Shown in pieces: positions 1-6,027 of a DNA stretch of 6,027 nt (its first letter is position 1; every line of letters begins with the position of its first letter). The stretch comes from Gammaproteobacteria bacterium. GTDB lineage: Bacteria; Pseudomonadota; Gammaproteobacteria; Pseudomonadales; UBA7434. The position numbers and the translations under genes are program-made. Under the pieces are notes generated by a model. The model had not been told where the DNA came from, did not search any database, and saw nothing but the letters and a program-made list of their open reading frames with translations. The stretch lies in NCBI GenBank assembly GCA_024280785.1, contig JAJRPK010000223.1, positions 1 to 6,027 of the forward strand. The letters run 5' to 3'.

Positions 1-577
1 CGTCGACAATATCGCCAAGGATCAGCGCGCCGTTGAGCACCGTGCCTAAATCAGTCACAGCGGCCACCAAGCCACCATTGAAATCGGCCACAACCAAACC
101 GTTAATAGACAGGGAACCGGTTCCTGGCCCAGTCACAAATTCTCCCGCACTATCGAGATAAAAATCGAAAGTATAACTGTCAGCTCCCGCTACTATAGCG
201 CCGTTACCGTAAGGGTCGCCAAACCCTGGATTCACTGCACCAAATTGCGCGCCGTCAATGACATCAGGCCGAAACGTCGCATTGCCCGATAGCCCATTAT
301 ATTGAAAATAGCCATAACCGGCACCACCATCGTAGGTATAGGTCACCGTTCCACCCAATGATGAGATGTCAACAGCACAGGTTTCGAACCCACCGACTTG
401 AGGACAAACACCACCCGGAAAGACTAAACCTGCTTGTACAGCAGGCGCAACAACTGAAACAAGCACAACCAGCAAAGCACGTTTGCACGAACTTAAGGCT
501 CGCACAGGCTTCATCGTTAAAAGATTGATAGTGTTCTGAATAAAGTCACTAATATTACTTAAAACTAGCAATTTCAC
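1..577 (-). CDS. Exported glycine-rich protein of unknown function, 3' end outside the window
   Basis: The frame is open from the left edge to 577, giving 192 codons with the C-terminus missing. A Sec signal peptide is clear: basic residues (MKPVRALSSCKR), a hydrophobic core (ALLVVLVSVVAP) and a likely cleavage after AVQA, before GLVFPGG. The mature part is rich in Gly, Asp, Tyr and Val, is probably beta-structured, and has two nearby cysteines (VCPQVGGFETC) that could form a disulfide. The start is ambiguous. GTG at 577 has a strong GGAGGG site 8 bases upstream but adds 21 residues ahead of the signal peptide. ATG at 514 gives a textbook signal peptide but has no visible ribosome site. I chose 577 on the ribosome site. 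No family is recognised. The composition recalls PEP-CTERM-type surface proteins, but the C-terminus that would decide this lies outside. Existence of the gene is fairly certain; its function is unknown. Confidence 0.75.
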   Translation of the reverse strand, partial: MKLLVLSNISDFIQNTINLLTMKPVRALSSCKRALLVVLVSVVAPAVQAGLVFPGGVCPQVGGFETCAVDISSLGGTVTYTYDGGAGYGYFQYNGLSGNATFRPDVIDGAQFGAVNPGFGDPYGNGAIVAGADSYTFDFYLDSAGEFVTGPGTGSLSINGLVVADFNGGLVAAVTDLGTVLNGALILGDIVD

Positions 578-585
578 CGCATCTT

Positions 586-591
586 CCCTCC
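586..591 (-). promoter_or_regulatory. Ribosome binding site deciding the GTG start at 577
   Basis: On the minus strand GGAGGG lies 8 bases before GTG 577, an optimal spacing. The ATG at 582 opens a two-codon frame (ATG CGG TGA) whose stop overlaps this start as GTGA. It is only 3 bases from the site, so it is probably not used. The in-frame ATG at 514 has no comparable site. Confidence 0.65.
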
Positions 592-636
592 AAGGGTACC
601 GGTTTGAATTTACCTGCGTTCTTTATTTTCTTGAAC

Positions 637-653
637 GTTCGAGCAATTCGAAC
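637..653. promoter_or_regulatory. Perfect 6-base inverted repeat upstream of the exported-protein gene
   Basis: GTTCGA and TCGAAC flank a 5-base loop (GCAAT), 60 to 76 bases upstream of GTG 577. The left arm also overlaps the palindrome GAACGTTC (633-640), so the GAAC/GTTC element occurs three times in about 20 bases. This fits an operator or a hairpin in the leader; no regulator can be named from it. Confidence 0.4.
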
Positions 654-777
654 CTTGGCTTTGTTTCTTCTAGTTATCTTTCTAATCAGGCTGCTAGCTA
701 GTTGGGATACCAGTGTCCAAGTAAACACTTTCTTTCTGGCCTGACTTATTTTTCTTGTTTTTGCTTAGCTGTGCCTG

Positions 778-804
778 TCTGTTCTGTCTGTTCTGTCTGT
801 TCTG
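778..804. repeat. Three perfect tandem copies of a 9-base unit
   Basis: The unit TCTGTTCTG is repeated at 778-786, 787-795 and 796-804, followed by eight T (805-812) on the plus strand. It lies in non-coding DNA about 200 bases upstream of the exported-protein start. Such short repeats can vary in copy number by slippage, but variation is not shown here. Confidence 0.85.
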
Positions 805-907
805 TTTTTTTTACTTTATCGGTACTAACTCACCATTGCATTAAAGTTGCCTATACACATGAGAGTTCAGCCGGATAATATCAGTAATATGTGCGTAAAA
901 GCAACAA

Positions 908-955
908 GTGTGGTCCATTACAACACCTAATTTGGGTTCTATTTATACAATAGAA
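908..955. repeat. Pair of adjacent stem-loops with identical geometry
   Basis: The first element (908-926) has arms GTGTGGT and ACAACAC around a 5-base loop, with one mismatch in seven pairs. The second (937-955) has arms TTCTATT and AATAGAA around the loop TATAC, with seven perfect pairs. Both are 19 bases long and are separated by 10 bases. A weaker third repeat (CATAG/CTATG, 965-980) follows. They could be operators, a structured RNA leader or trailer, or transcript-end processing signals. There is no U-run, so simple intrinsic termination is not supported. Confidence 0.45.
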
Positions 956-1170
956 TTGACTAATCATAGCCCTTTCTATGGGCCATTAAGAGATGCTGTT
1001 TGAAAATGAGCCGCCTAACTCACTGAAAGTAGTAACATTTATGTTCAAAGCACTGCTATATCGGCAATTGGGTAGTAAGTTTAAGAAAATAAAATTTTAC
1101 AATTCACCCCTTTTTACCGTCGAAAAACGTTAGCCTTGAACTCCGTCACCAAGTCCTAGCAATGATCGTT

Positions 1171-1896
1171 TCATTTTTCGCTGTGTTCCTGCTCCGCAGA
1201 AAGCGCAAAATTAATATTGATATGCCCATGCTGACTCTGGATATACCGCAACAAAGCAAAGCAAAACAACGCCATACCAATCATTTCGCACAGCTCCTCA
1301 ATGGTATAAAGTACGTGATAGACAATCGAATCGTAACCATAAAGATCGGCCTCTCGGGCGCTAAATACTTCAACTCCCATAGCACCACCGACGAATAACC
1401 CGCCGGAGCCAACAAACAGGATCATACTTTGACGAGGTAGCGCCAGGACAAATTTCGCATAGAACATCACAAACAATATCATTATCGCGGAATAAGGTAT
1501 CACCCAGGCAAAATACAGAAAGCCTTCCGATTTCACCAGATCCAAGCCATCGAAAAAATCGCCAACCTTCTCGTGTAAAGCTAACGCTTCATCAATACCC
1601 AGATAAGTAAAAATAATGGCTAGTACGCACCAATGTAATTTAAAAGGATCGCGTGTTTGCAATTTCTCTGTGCTGATGCACCAAAGTAATGCTGCACAAA
1701 AAAGAATCGCGACCGACGAGTAAAACGCAGGGAGGTTATGTTCATAATCAAAATCGAGCATCTTTATTTCTTCAAAAACTTCAAAATCGTCTATGTAAAA
1801 AAAGGCCACTGTTTGAGTGAGATGCAGTGCGAAGAGCACGAAAATAATGCCCAGTAAAACGCCCAGAACACGTTTTGGATCAAGGGTGAAATTCAC
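1171..1896 (-). CDS. Six-helix inner-membrane protein of unknown function
   Basis: The gene encodes 241 residues from GTG 1896, which has AGGAGA 7 bases upstream, to TGA. Hydrophobic segments lie at about residues 9-32, 55-74, 87-104, 124-148, 158-178 and 201-217, followed by a short polar tail. Charged residues sit in or beside helices: IDEALALHE at 101-109 (D102, E103, H108, E109), E176 in GAMGVE, and EELCEMIG at 200-207. A soluble stretch before helix 2 reads DYEHNLPAFYSS. From memory, the D-E-x4-H-E and E-E-x2-E-M-x-G pattern recurs in uncharacterised bacterial membrane proteins. Such residues could bind a metal or form a transport or catalytic site, but that is inference. It is not a rhomboid (no GxSxG) and shows no exosortase signature. 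The gene lies 297 bases downstream of the protease gene and is probably transcribed from its own promoter. Confidence 0.88.
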   Translation of the reverse strand: MNFTLDPKRVLGVLLGIIFVLFALHLTQTVAFFYIDDFEVFEEIKMLDFDYEHNLPAFYSSVAILFCAALLWCISTEKLQTRDPFKLHWCVLAIIFTYLGIDEALALHEKVGDFFDGLDLVKSEGFLYFAWVIPYSAIMILFVMFYAKFVLALPRQSMILFVGSGGLFVGGAMGVEVFSAREADLYGYDSIVYHVLYTIEELCEMIGMALFCFALLRYIQSQHGHININFALSAEQEHSEK

Positions 1897-1903
1897 GAGT
1901 AGA

Positions 1904-1909
1904 TCTCCT
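1904..1909 (-). promoter_or_regulatory. Ribosome binding site of the membrane-protein gene
   Basis: AGGAGA on the minus strand lies 7 bases before GTG 1896. It supports the GTG start, which would otherwise be unexpected because no ATG is near. Confidence 0.75.
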
Positions 1910-1999
1910 GACAGTAACCTTCGGTAGCATCAAATAAAAGCATTCAATTTTTGGAATAGACATGCCTCGAATCAATAACGCCTTTTTATTTACTCAATT

Positions 2000-2029
2000 A
2001 ATATAGACCCATTTATCTACAATGCGCAA
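2000..2029 (-). promoter_or_regulatory. Possible sigma-70-type promoter for the membrane-protein gene
   Basis: On the minus strand TTGCGC (2024-2029), an 18-base spacer and TATATT (2000-2005) give a half-matching -35 and a good -10 box. Transcription would begin near 1993, leaving a leader of about 97 bases. AT-rich DNA gives such matches by chance, so this is only a candidate. Confidence 0.25.
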
Positions 2030-2067
2030 GCTACGATAAATTGCCGTAAAAACACCTAAATATTTTA

Positions 2068-2092
2068 TCGGATTATTTTGGGATTTATCCGA
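2068..2092. promoter_or_regulatory. Inverted repeat upstream of the putative promoter
   Basis: TCGGAT (2068-2073) and ATCCGA (2087-2092) are perfect 6-base arms around 13 bases. The right arm also forms the small palindrome GGATTTATCC (2081-2090). It lies about 40 bases upstream of the candidate -35 box, where an activator site or operator could sit. A weak transcript-end hairpin for the protease gene is the alternative. Confidence 0.3.
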
Positions 2093-2192
2093 ACGAAAAG
2101 GAATCATATCTTAAAGTAGACCTGTTTATCTTGTGCCGTATCGTGACTGCGGCTGGCCCCCTCATTATCCTTTATGGCAATTCTGCCTTCTT

Positions 2193-5100
2193 TCACTTAA
2201 GCGTAACCGATGCTCCTCGCAGGTAGCTGTTACGAGCTATTTCGGCCAAGATTGGTAGCAGTAGTAACAAGCTCCACCATAAACCCAGCAGTGGCACTTC
2301 GACGCCTACAGGGCAAGCATCACCATAACCGTCACCATCGGAGTCAAGCTGGTCCGGGTTCGGAGTATTGGGACAATTATCAATAGCATCATCAAAACCA
2401 TCTCCATCGCTGTCCACACCAGCCAACTCCGGCAACGAAGAGGGATCGTTGGGTGCGGCCCCCGCAAAATATTCGTGATAATTACTAAAACCATCTGCAT
2501 CGGCATCACCAACAGTGCTTGATGAAGAAGTGCTTAACCCAAAGGCCAGTTCCCAGCTGTCGGGTAGCAAGTCAAGGTCGGCATCGGTTACTGAGCTCGC
2601 AAAAATAGTACCACCAAATGCACCCCTATTTATTCTATATCCATTCGGCTTCGGCTCTAGTGAATAATCGCCCTCGGGGTCACCCATCGCAATCCCGGGC
2701 GAGTTGGGGGCGAGGCGATAATCTCCAGACACCGCATTTACAAACTGGGCAGTAAAGTCATAATTGCCCTCAATGCCATGTTGCTCGCCATCTGAAAATA
2801 AATTATAGCGAACGGAATCCACCCCGGTAAATCCGGACAGAGTGTCTGCCGCTTCGATAATATTGCTGTCGAGGTTGAGCCCCGTCGAATTGGATTGCTG
2901 AACCCCTACCGTTGCGCCGATAATCGTGTTGTTTGCCAGTAAAACTCCCGACGAATTAAGCAAGAAAATATTGCGTCCCCCACCGGCGTTGTTAAACACC
3001 TTATTCCGTAAAACAGCAAGCTGGGCGGACTGGGAAGTGAGACCAGATGCCACCTCAACATTACAAGCAATAATATTAGAGTTTAGCCCCAGCAAACCCA
3101 TGGAGCCGGAATATTGAAGGGTCAAATTTTCAACCTTTGACCAGGGGTTAGAAACGCCTACCACAATACCAAGTCCCTGAAGTACCGCTGATCGGTCAAT
3201 AGGACCTAATAAGTGAATGGGTTTATTGACCGAAACAACTTGTTCGGTCTCACTATTGTAGAGTCCACTGGCGATTTTTACGGTATCACCGCTATCTGCA
3301 GCTGTTATGCCACGATCTACGCGAGTAAAGGGGCTTTCTAAACTACCGTCTTCTTCCTGCGACGTACTATTTACATCGACATACCAGGTCCTGACCGGCG
3401 GTTTAGATGAATAACTATTTGGCAGCGAATAGCGAAGGTATTCCACAACATTCACAAAGCCATCATTGTCGAGGTCAACGCCCCCATCGGAAATAAAAAC
3501 CTGGGTTCCACGAGAACTCTCCCAGTCGTCATTCATCCCATCGCCATCGGTATCTGCTGATATCGTCAGGGGGTCCGTGCCATTTTGTAACTCCTCAAAA
3601 TCATCAATGCGATCAAAATCGGTGTCCGCCAGCGCAGGATTAGTACCATAAAAACCAAATTCATCCTGATCCAGCAAGGTGTCACCGTCCGAATCCTGAT
3701 TTTGGGGATCAAGCCCAAGAGTGAATTCCTGTAGGTTACTCAGTGTGTCCAAGTCGGCGTCGAGCGACGCATCACCACTTGCCAGTGGGTCCAGACCATT
3801 AAAATACTCCCAACCATCGGACATGCCATCGCCATCACTATCAACATTGGTAGTGCTCGTTCCGATACTGATCTCAAGCCCATCTAACAAGCCATCACTG
3901 TCGGTATCGCCGCCTTGTGGATCTGTTCCCATGAGAAATTCGTCTAGATTTATCACTCCATCGCTGTCGGCATCGAGTCCTGCATCACTGGGGTCGAGTG
4001 GATTAAAACCGTTGACATTCTCCCACTGGTCGTGCATCCCATCTCCGTCAGTATCGGGATTGGCAGGATTCAAATCCAAACCGGCGGGGTATGGGGTGTA
4101 GGTATCGCAATCACCATCAAAACATATTTCAATTTTGTCCGAGTATCCGTCTCCATCGGAATCTACCATTAATGGGTTGCTGCCCGCAGTTGCTTCCAAC
4201 GAGGCAATCACACCGTCTTCGTCAACATCTTCAAATCCGGGGGACGTTGAAATTTGAATCGTGACATTACCGCCAGAATCCGCGCCCATATGCTGTATTG
4301 TTATCCCGCTGTGTACATCAAATAGCAGCCCCCCCGGCTGAATAGGCGCGTCAAAAAAAGTACCGGTCGCCGGGTTCGCATCAATTTGATAAGTGAAAGT
4401 GTCAGTATCACTAGATTGCTGATGAATGTGAATGGCACCCAAGCCCTGAGAATCAGCTAAAGCATCGTAACCATTCGCGCTCTTCGTCGAGAGCCAGAAA
4501 TATTCTTTTCTTCCCGTGCCGTTAGCTCCACGGTACAAGCGTAACGCTTTAACTCCTCCTAACGCTGTCGAAATAGGCTCAACAATGTAGTTACCAGCGC
4601 CATTAACATCCTGCGTATCGCTTTGTTCTAGCCAGTTAATCTGCATTTTGTGCGGCGCATTGTAATGCGAGGGAGAGGAAGACCCGCCCATTGCGTCATA
4701 AAAGTCACCCACCTCAAAAAACGTACTGCCCGTGTTATTTTGTATTGGTCCCGTGCTTTCGATGCCCCACGACAATTTACCCGCATGTCCCATACCCAAA
4801 TTATGACCGGCTTCATGGACCACCAGATCCAAACCTTGCAGTCCGGGGTTATTGATCACATTTCCCATGACCCAATGGGTAGAAACATTAGCAGCTGCTG
4901 TTAAATCTGACGTTTGAAGAATACTGCATGCGTTGGTTGCCAGACCCGCCGCACAACCTGAGCTCGGCTCTCGCATAACGATAAACAAACGCGAGTATTG
5001 ACTTATGTCAACTTGGGTTGCCGCATAGTCCAGTGCTTGCTGCCTAATTTCATTTGTTTTGATGCAAGCATTAGCACTTGTCACAGTAGCGTCCAGTGTA

Positions 5101-5915
5101 TGCCAGTTCATAACATCCCCTGACACGGTTGTTTTCCCGTAAGAAACTTCTGCCCAATAATGTGACAAAGAATCCTGGGCGCCAAAATAAACATCGGTTA
5201 TACGCTGCAAGGAAGGAATTTCTGCATTGTCATCTTGATAGTTGACGGGAATGACTAGCGCACTTTGGGACCCCACCGCCGAACAATTTTGCAACGCACT
5301 CGCAAGAGCCGAAACAGAAAAACTTTGGGCTTGAAATGTAACATTATTCCCAATATTTTCGGGGGTCGACGCGGAATTCAACAATGGAGCAACATCACTC
5401 CGAGCTACAATACTATGGACTAGCAGTTTGGAATCTATTTCTAATCCGATAACGCGTACAGGAACATTACGCAAGCTATTTGCAGGAGAGTCCAGCAACA
5501 GCAGCGCGGTCATTCCTCCATTTTCATTGATCAACTGAAATTGACGTTTGAGTATCAAGTTTCCCTCAGAGTCGAAGCTATCAATTAAAACCTCTTCCAG
5601 CTGACCGACAACCTCCATAGAAAAAATAACAGAGCTATTATCAAATATTTCTGCTAGCTCAAAACGATGATCAAGATAAGCTCGCAGCGTTTTAGCTAAC
5701 GGTGAGCTAACAGTTTGAGTCTGAACAAACGCGTTAGCTAGCTCAATTATTTTTTTGTCGACCTGATCCGAATAAGATTCAAACTCCGACGCCGGTGTAA
5801 AGGCGCCGTAGGAGCAAACAAAAAGGAACAAGAAAAAGCAGGCCATGCGGCAGGTAAAATACATCGCAGAGCGAGTTAGCTGATTTGATCCAACAGTACA
5901 CATAAGGACGGTCAC
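2193..5915 (-). CDS. Secreted gametolysin-like (M11-type) zinc metalloprotease with TSP3 repeats, beta-helix and C-terminal sorting-like tail
   Basis: The 1240-residue product is exported by a signal peptide (hydrophobic core about 25-35, cleavage near 38-42). Residues about 45-180 look like a pro-domain. The protease domain spans about 216-430 with the zinc site HEAGHNLGMGH (H367, E368, H371, H377), a Met-turn DAMG (M409) and SHYNAPHKMQINWL, a pattern known from gametolysin-type (M11) peptidases. Then come a beta-rich domain (437-557), calcium-binding TSP3-like repeats (561-830), a right-handed beta-helix domain (843-1105), more TSP3 repeats (1108-1202), and a tail of VPLLGLWW, a hydrophobic stretch and a few basic residues. 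It probably cleaves extracellular or surface proteins and may bind polysaccharide through the helix domain; both are inference. The start is uncertain: GTG 5915 follows an in-frame TAA directly, and ATG 5903, 5864 and 5846 also lie before or in the signal peptide. None has a strong ribosome site. Catalytic residues are intact and there is no frameshift. Confidence 0.92.
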   Translation of the reverse strand: MTVLMCTVGSNQLTRSAMYFTCRMACFFLFLFVCSYGAFTPASEFESYSDQVDKKIIELANAFVQTQTVSSPLAKTLRAYLDHRFELAEIFDNSSVIFSMEVVGQLEEVLIDSFDSEGNLILKRQFQLINENGGMTALLLLDSPANSLRNVPVRVIGLEIDSKLLVHSIVARSDVAPLLNSASTPENIGNNVTFQAQSFSVSALASALQNCSAVGSQSALVIPVNYQDDNAEIPSLQRITDVYFGAQDSLSHYWAEVSYGKTTVSGDVMNWHTLDATVTSANACIKTNEIRQQALDYAATQVDISQYSRLFIVMREPSSGCAAGLATNACSILQTSDLTAAANVSTHWVMGNVINNPGLQGLDLVVHEAGHNLGMGHAGKLSWGIESTGPIQNNTGSTFFEVGDFYDAMGGSSSPSHYNAPHKMQINWLEQSDTQDVNGAGNYIVEPISTALGGVKALRLYRGANGTGRKEYFWLSTKSANGYDALADSQGLGAIHIHQQSSDTDTFTYQIDANPATGTFFDAPIQPGGLLFDVHSGITIQHMGADSGGNVTIQISTSPGFEDVDEDGVIASLEATAGSNPLMVDSDGDGYSDKIEICFDGDCDTYTPYPAGLDLNPANPDTDGDGMHDQWENVNGFNPLDPSDAGLDADSDGVINLDEFLMGTDPQGGDTDSDGLLDGLEISIGTSTTNVDSDGDGMSDGWEYFNGLDPLASGDASLDADLDTLSNLQEFTLGLDPQNQDSDGDTLLDQDEFGFYGTNPALADTDFDRIDDFEELQNGTDPLTISADTDGDGMNDDWESSRGTQVFISDGGVDLDNDGFVNVVEYLRYSLPNSYSSKPPVRTWYVDVNSTSQEEDGSLESPFTRVDRGITAADSGDTVKIASGLYNSETEQVVSVNKPIHLLGPIDRSAVLQGLGIVVGVSNPWSKVENLTLQYSGSMGLLGLNSNIIACNVEVASGLTSQSAQLAVLRNKVFNNAGGGRNIFLLNSSGVLLANNTIIGATVGVQQSNSTGLNLDSNIIEAADTLSGFTGVDSVRYNLFSDGEQHGIEGNYDFTAQFVNAVSGDYRLAPNSPGIAMGDPEGDYSLEPKPNGYRINRGAFGGTIFASSVTDADLDLLPDSWELAFGLSTSSSSTVGDADADGFSNYHEYFAGAAPNDPSSLPELAGVDSDGDGFDDAIDNCPNTPNPDQLDSDGDGYGDACPVGVEVPLLGLWWSLLLLLPILAEIARNSYLRGASVTLK
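2310..2594 (-). repeat. C-terminal block of TSP3 calcium-binding repeats (protein-level)
   Basis: Residues about 1108-1202 of the protease hold four Asp-rich loops: DADLDLLPD, DADADGFSN, DSDGDGFDD and DSDGDGYGD. The last two enclose DNCPNTPNPDQ and end in DAC, which is the classical thrombospondin type 3 pattern with a likely C1181-C1201 disulfide. The block probably forms a calcium-stiffened stalk between the beta-helix and the C-terminal tail. Confidence 0.8.
3426..4235 (-). repeat. Central array of about ten TSP3-like calcium-binding repeats (protein-level)
   Basis: Residues about 561-830 carry Asp-rich loops at about 585, 621, 649, 670, 692, 719, 741, 764, 788 and 814. They alternate between DxDxDGxxD followed by WExxxGxxP and DxDxDGxxN followed by an LxEFxxGTDP-like end. 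Some loops are degraded (DADLDTLSN, DTDFDRIDD), so not all need bind calcium. The DNA shows a matching periodic CCATC-rich pattern on the plus strand. The array probably separates the protease from the beta-helix domain. Confidence 0.85.
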
Positions 5916-6027
5916 TTATTTTTTATAATTAAACAACATCCTTCCTATTCTAAGGCAATGGCCTTTTGCGCTTAAAGCGCTCTCTAGCCGTAAAGCCCAA
6001 ACGCCCTCGATCGCCAGTATCAAAAGC
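5916..6027. other. Leader region of the protease gene, possibly including the end of an upstream gene
   Basis: No complete gene is present. On the minus strand two frames are open from the right edge. One stops at TAG 5950-5952 (25 codons, ending KRKRPLP). The other stops at TAA 5916-5918 (36 codons, ending MLFNYKK), directly against the GTG at 5915. Either could be the end of a gene beyond the window, or chance. AGGAAGG lies immediately before the ATG at 5939, too close for normal use. TAGAAT at about 5947-5952 resembles a -10 box, but its -35 is poor. Confidence 0.4.
5968..5980. promoter_or_regulatory. Perfect palindrome GCGCTT-A-AAGCGC upstream of the protease gene
   Basis: The arms GCGCTT (5968-5973) and AAGCGC (5975-5980) surround a single base, 53 to 65 bases upstream of GTG 5915. 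As RNA it would fold into GCGC pairs with a 5-base loop. An operator for the protease gene is possible. If the frame ending at 5916 is real, it instead lies inside coding sequence. No long U-run follows on the minus strand. Confidence 0.35.

Larger units (their letters stand above)
592..1170. other. Gene-free intergenic region with several small inverted repeats
   Basis: About 580 bases separate the stop of the membrane-protein gene from the ribosome site of the exported-protein gene. No convincing coding frame was found on either strand. The region is AT-rich and holds an inverted repeat near the left gene (637-653), a 9-base tandem repeat with a T run (778-812), a pair of equal-sized stem-loops (908-955) and weaker palindromes at 965-980, 1034-1045 and 1090-1099. 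A minus-strand promoter candidate is TTGCTT (899-904), an 18-base spacer, then TATTAT (875-880). It would leave a leader of roughly 290 bases before the left gene. No classical stem plus U-run terminator was seen after the membrane-protein gene. Confidence 0.6.
1897..2192. other. AT-rich gap between protease and membrane-protein genes
   Basis: This stretch of just under 300 bases holds no coding frame that I can support. Just after the protease stop there is only a 4-pair stem (GGCA/TGCC, 2177-2188) without a U-run, so no clear terminator is visible. Further on lie an inverted repeat (2068-2092) and a weak promoter candidate (2000-2029). The length and AT-richness suggest independent transcription of the membrane-protein gene. 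Confidence 0.55.

Noticed and set aside
841..918. Minus-strand 25-codon frame starting MDHTCCFYAH in the intergenic region
   Set aside because: AGGTG lies a few bases upstream, but the frame is short, overlaps the stem-loop at 908-926 and resembles nothing recognised. Chance is more likely.
592..960. Sigma-54 (-24/-12) promoter for the exported-protein gene
   Set aside because: Several GG...GC pairs were checked, such as those near 645 and 910, but their spacing is 8 or 12 bases instead of the required 10.
1162..1398. Plus-strand open frame of 78 codons
   Set aside because: It lies mostly antisense to the membrane-protein gene, whose start, ribosome site and helices are convincing. It has no ribosome site or domain-like sequence of its own.
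1171..1896. Membrane protein as the sorting enzyme for the protease tail
   Set aside because: It lacks the rhomboid Ser-His signature (GxSxG) and I see no exosortase Cys-Arg-His pattern. Proximity alone is not enough.
2177..2188. GGCA-ATTC-TGCC hairpin just after the protease stop as a terminator
   Set aside because: There are only four pairs and no U-run follows on the minus strand.
3721..4101. Plus-strand open frame of 126 codons rich in Ser and Pro
   Set aside because: It is the antisense reading of the Asp-rich TSP3 repeats: GAT/GAC-rich codons read backwards give Ser/Pro/Ile-rich sequence without stops. The other plus-strand frames within 2926-4904 are shadows for similar reasons.
3426..4235. 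CRISPR-like array suggested by recurring CCATC motifs on the plus strand
   Set aside because: The motifs are degenerate and fall in codon register with the Asp-rich loops of the protease. They are not identical repeats with unique spacers.

Overview
The window looks like chromosomal DNA of a marine-type, moderate-GC Gram-negative bacterium, most likely a gammaproteobacterium. This rests on Sec-exported proteins, a very large calcium-repeat metalloprotease with a C-terminal sorting-like tail, and Shine-Dalgarno-led genes. The exact taxon cannot be fixed from the sequence.

All convincing genes are on the minus strand, so transcription runs from right to left. From the right edge: (i) about 110 bases of leader with a perfect GCGC palindrome and two frames that stay open from the edge, one ending in TAA directly against the protease's first possible start codon; (ii) a 1240-codon gene (2193-5915) for a secreted gametolysin-like (M11-type) zinc metalloprotease that also carries two blocks of thrombospondin type 3 calcium-binding repeats, a right-handed beta-helix domain and a C-terminal Pro/Trp-plus-hydrophobic-plus-basic tail; (iii) a 297-base gap with an inverted repeat and a weak promoter candidate; (iv) a 241-codon gene (1171-1896) for a six-helix membrane protein of unknown function with conserved-looking acidic and histidine residues; (v) a gene-free stretch of about 590 bases rich in small inverted repeats plus a short tandem repeat; (vi) the first 192 codons of a glycine-rich exported protein that runs off the left edge.

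The gaps between genes are long, so three separate transcription units are more likely than one operon. The shared theme is export and the cell surface: two of the three products have signal peptides and the third is an inner-membrane protein. No phage, transposon, CRISPR, tRNA or rRNA signal was seen. The points most worth checking are the protease's composite architecture and tail, the unknown membrane family, and the structured intergenic region. Nothing here demonstrates a new system.
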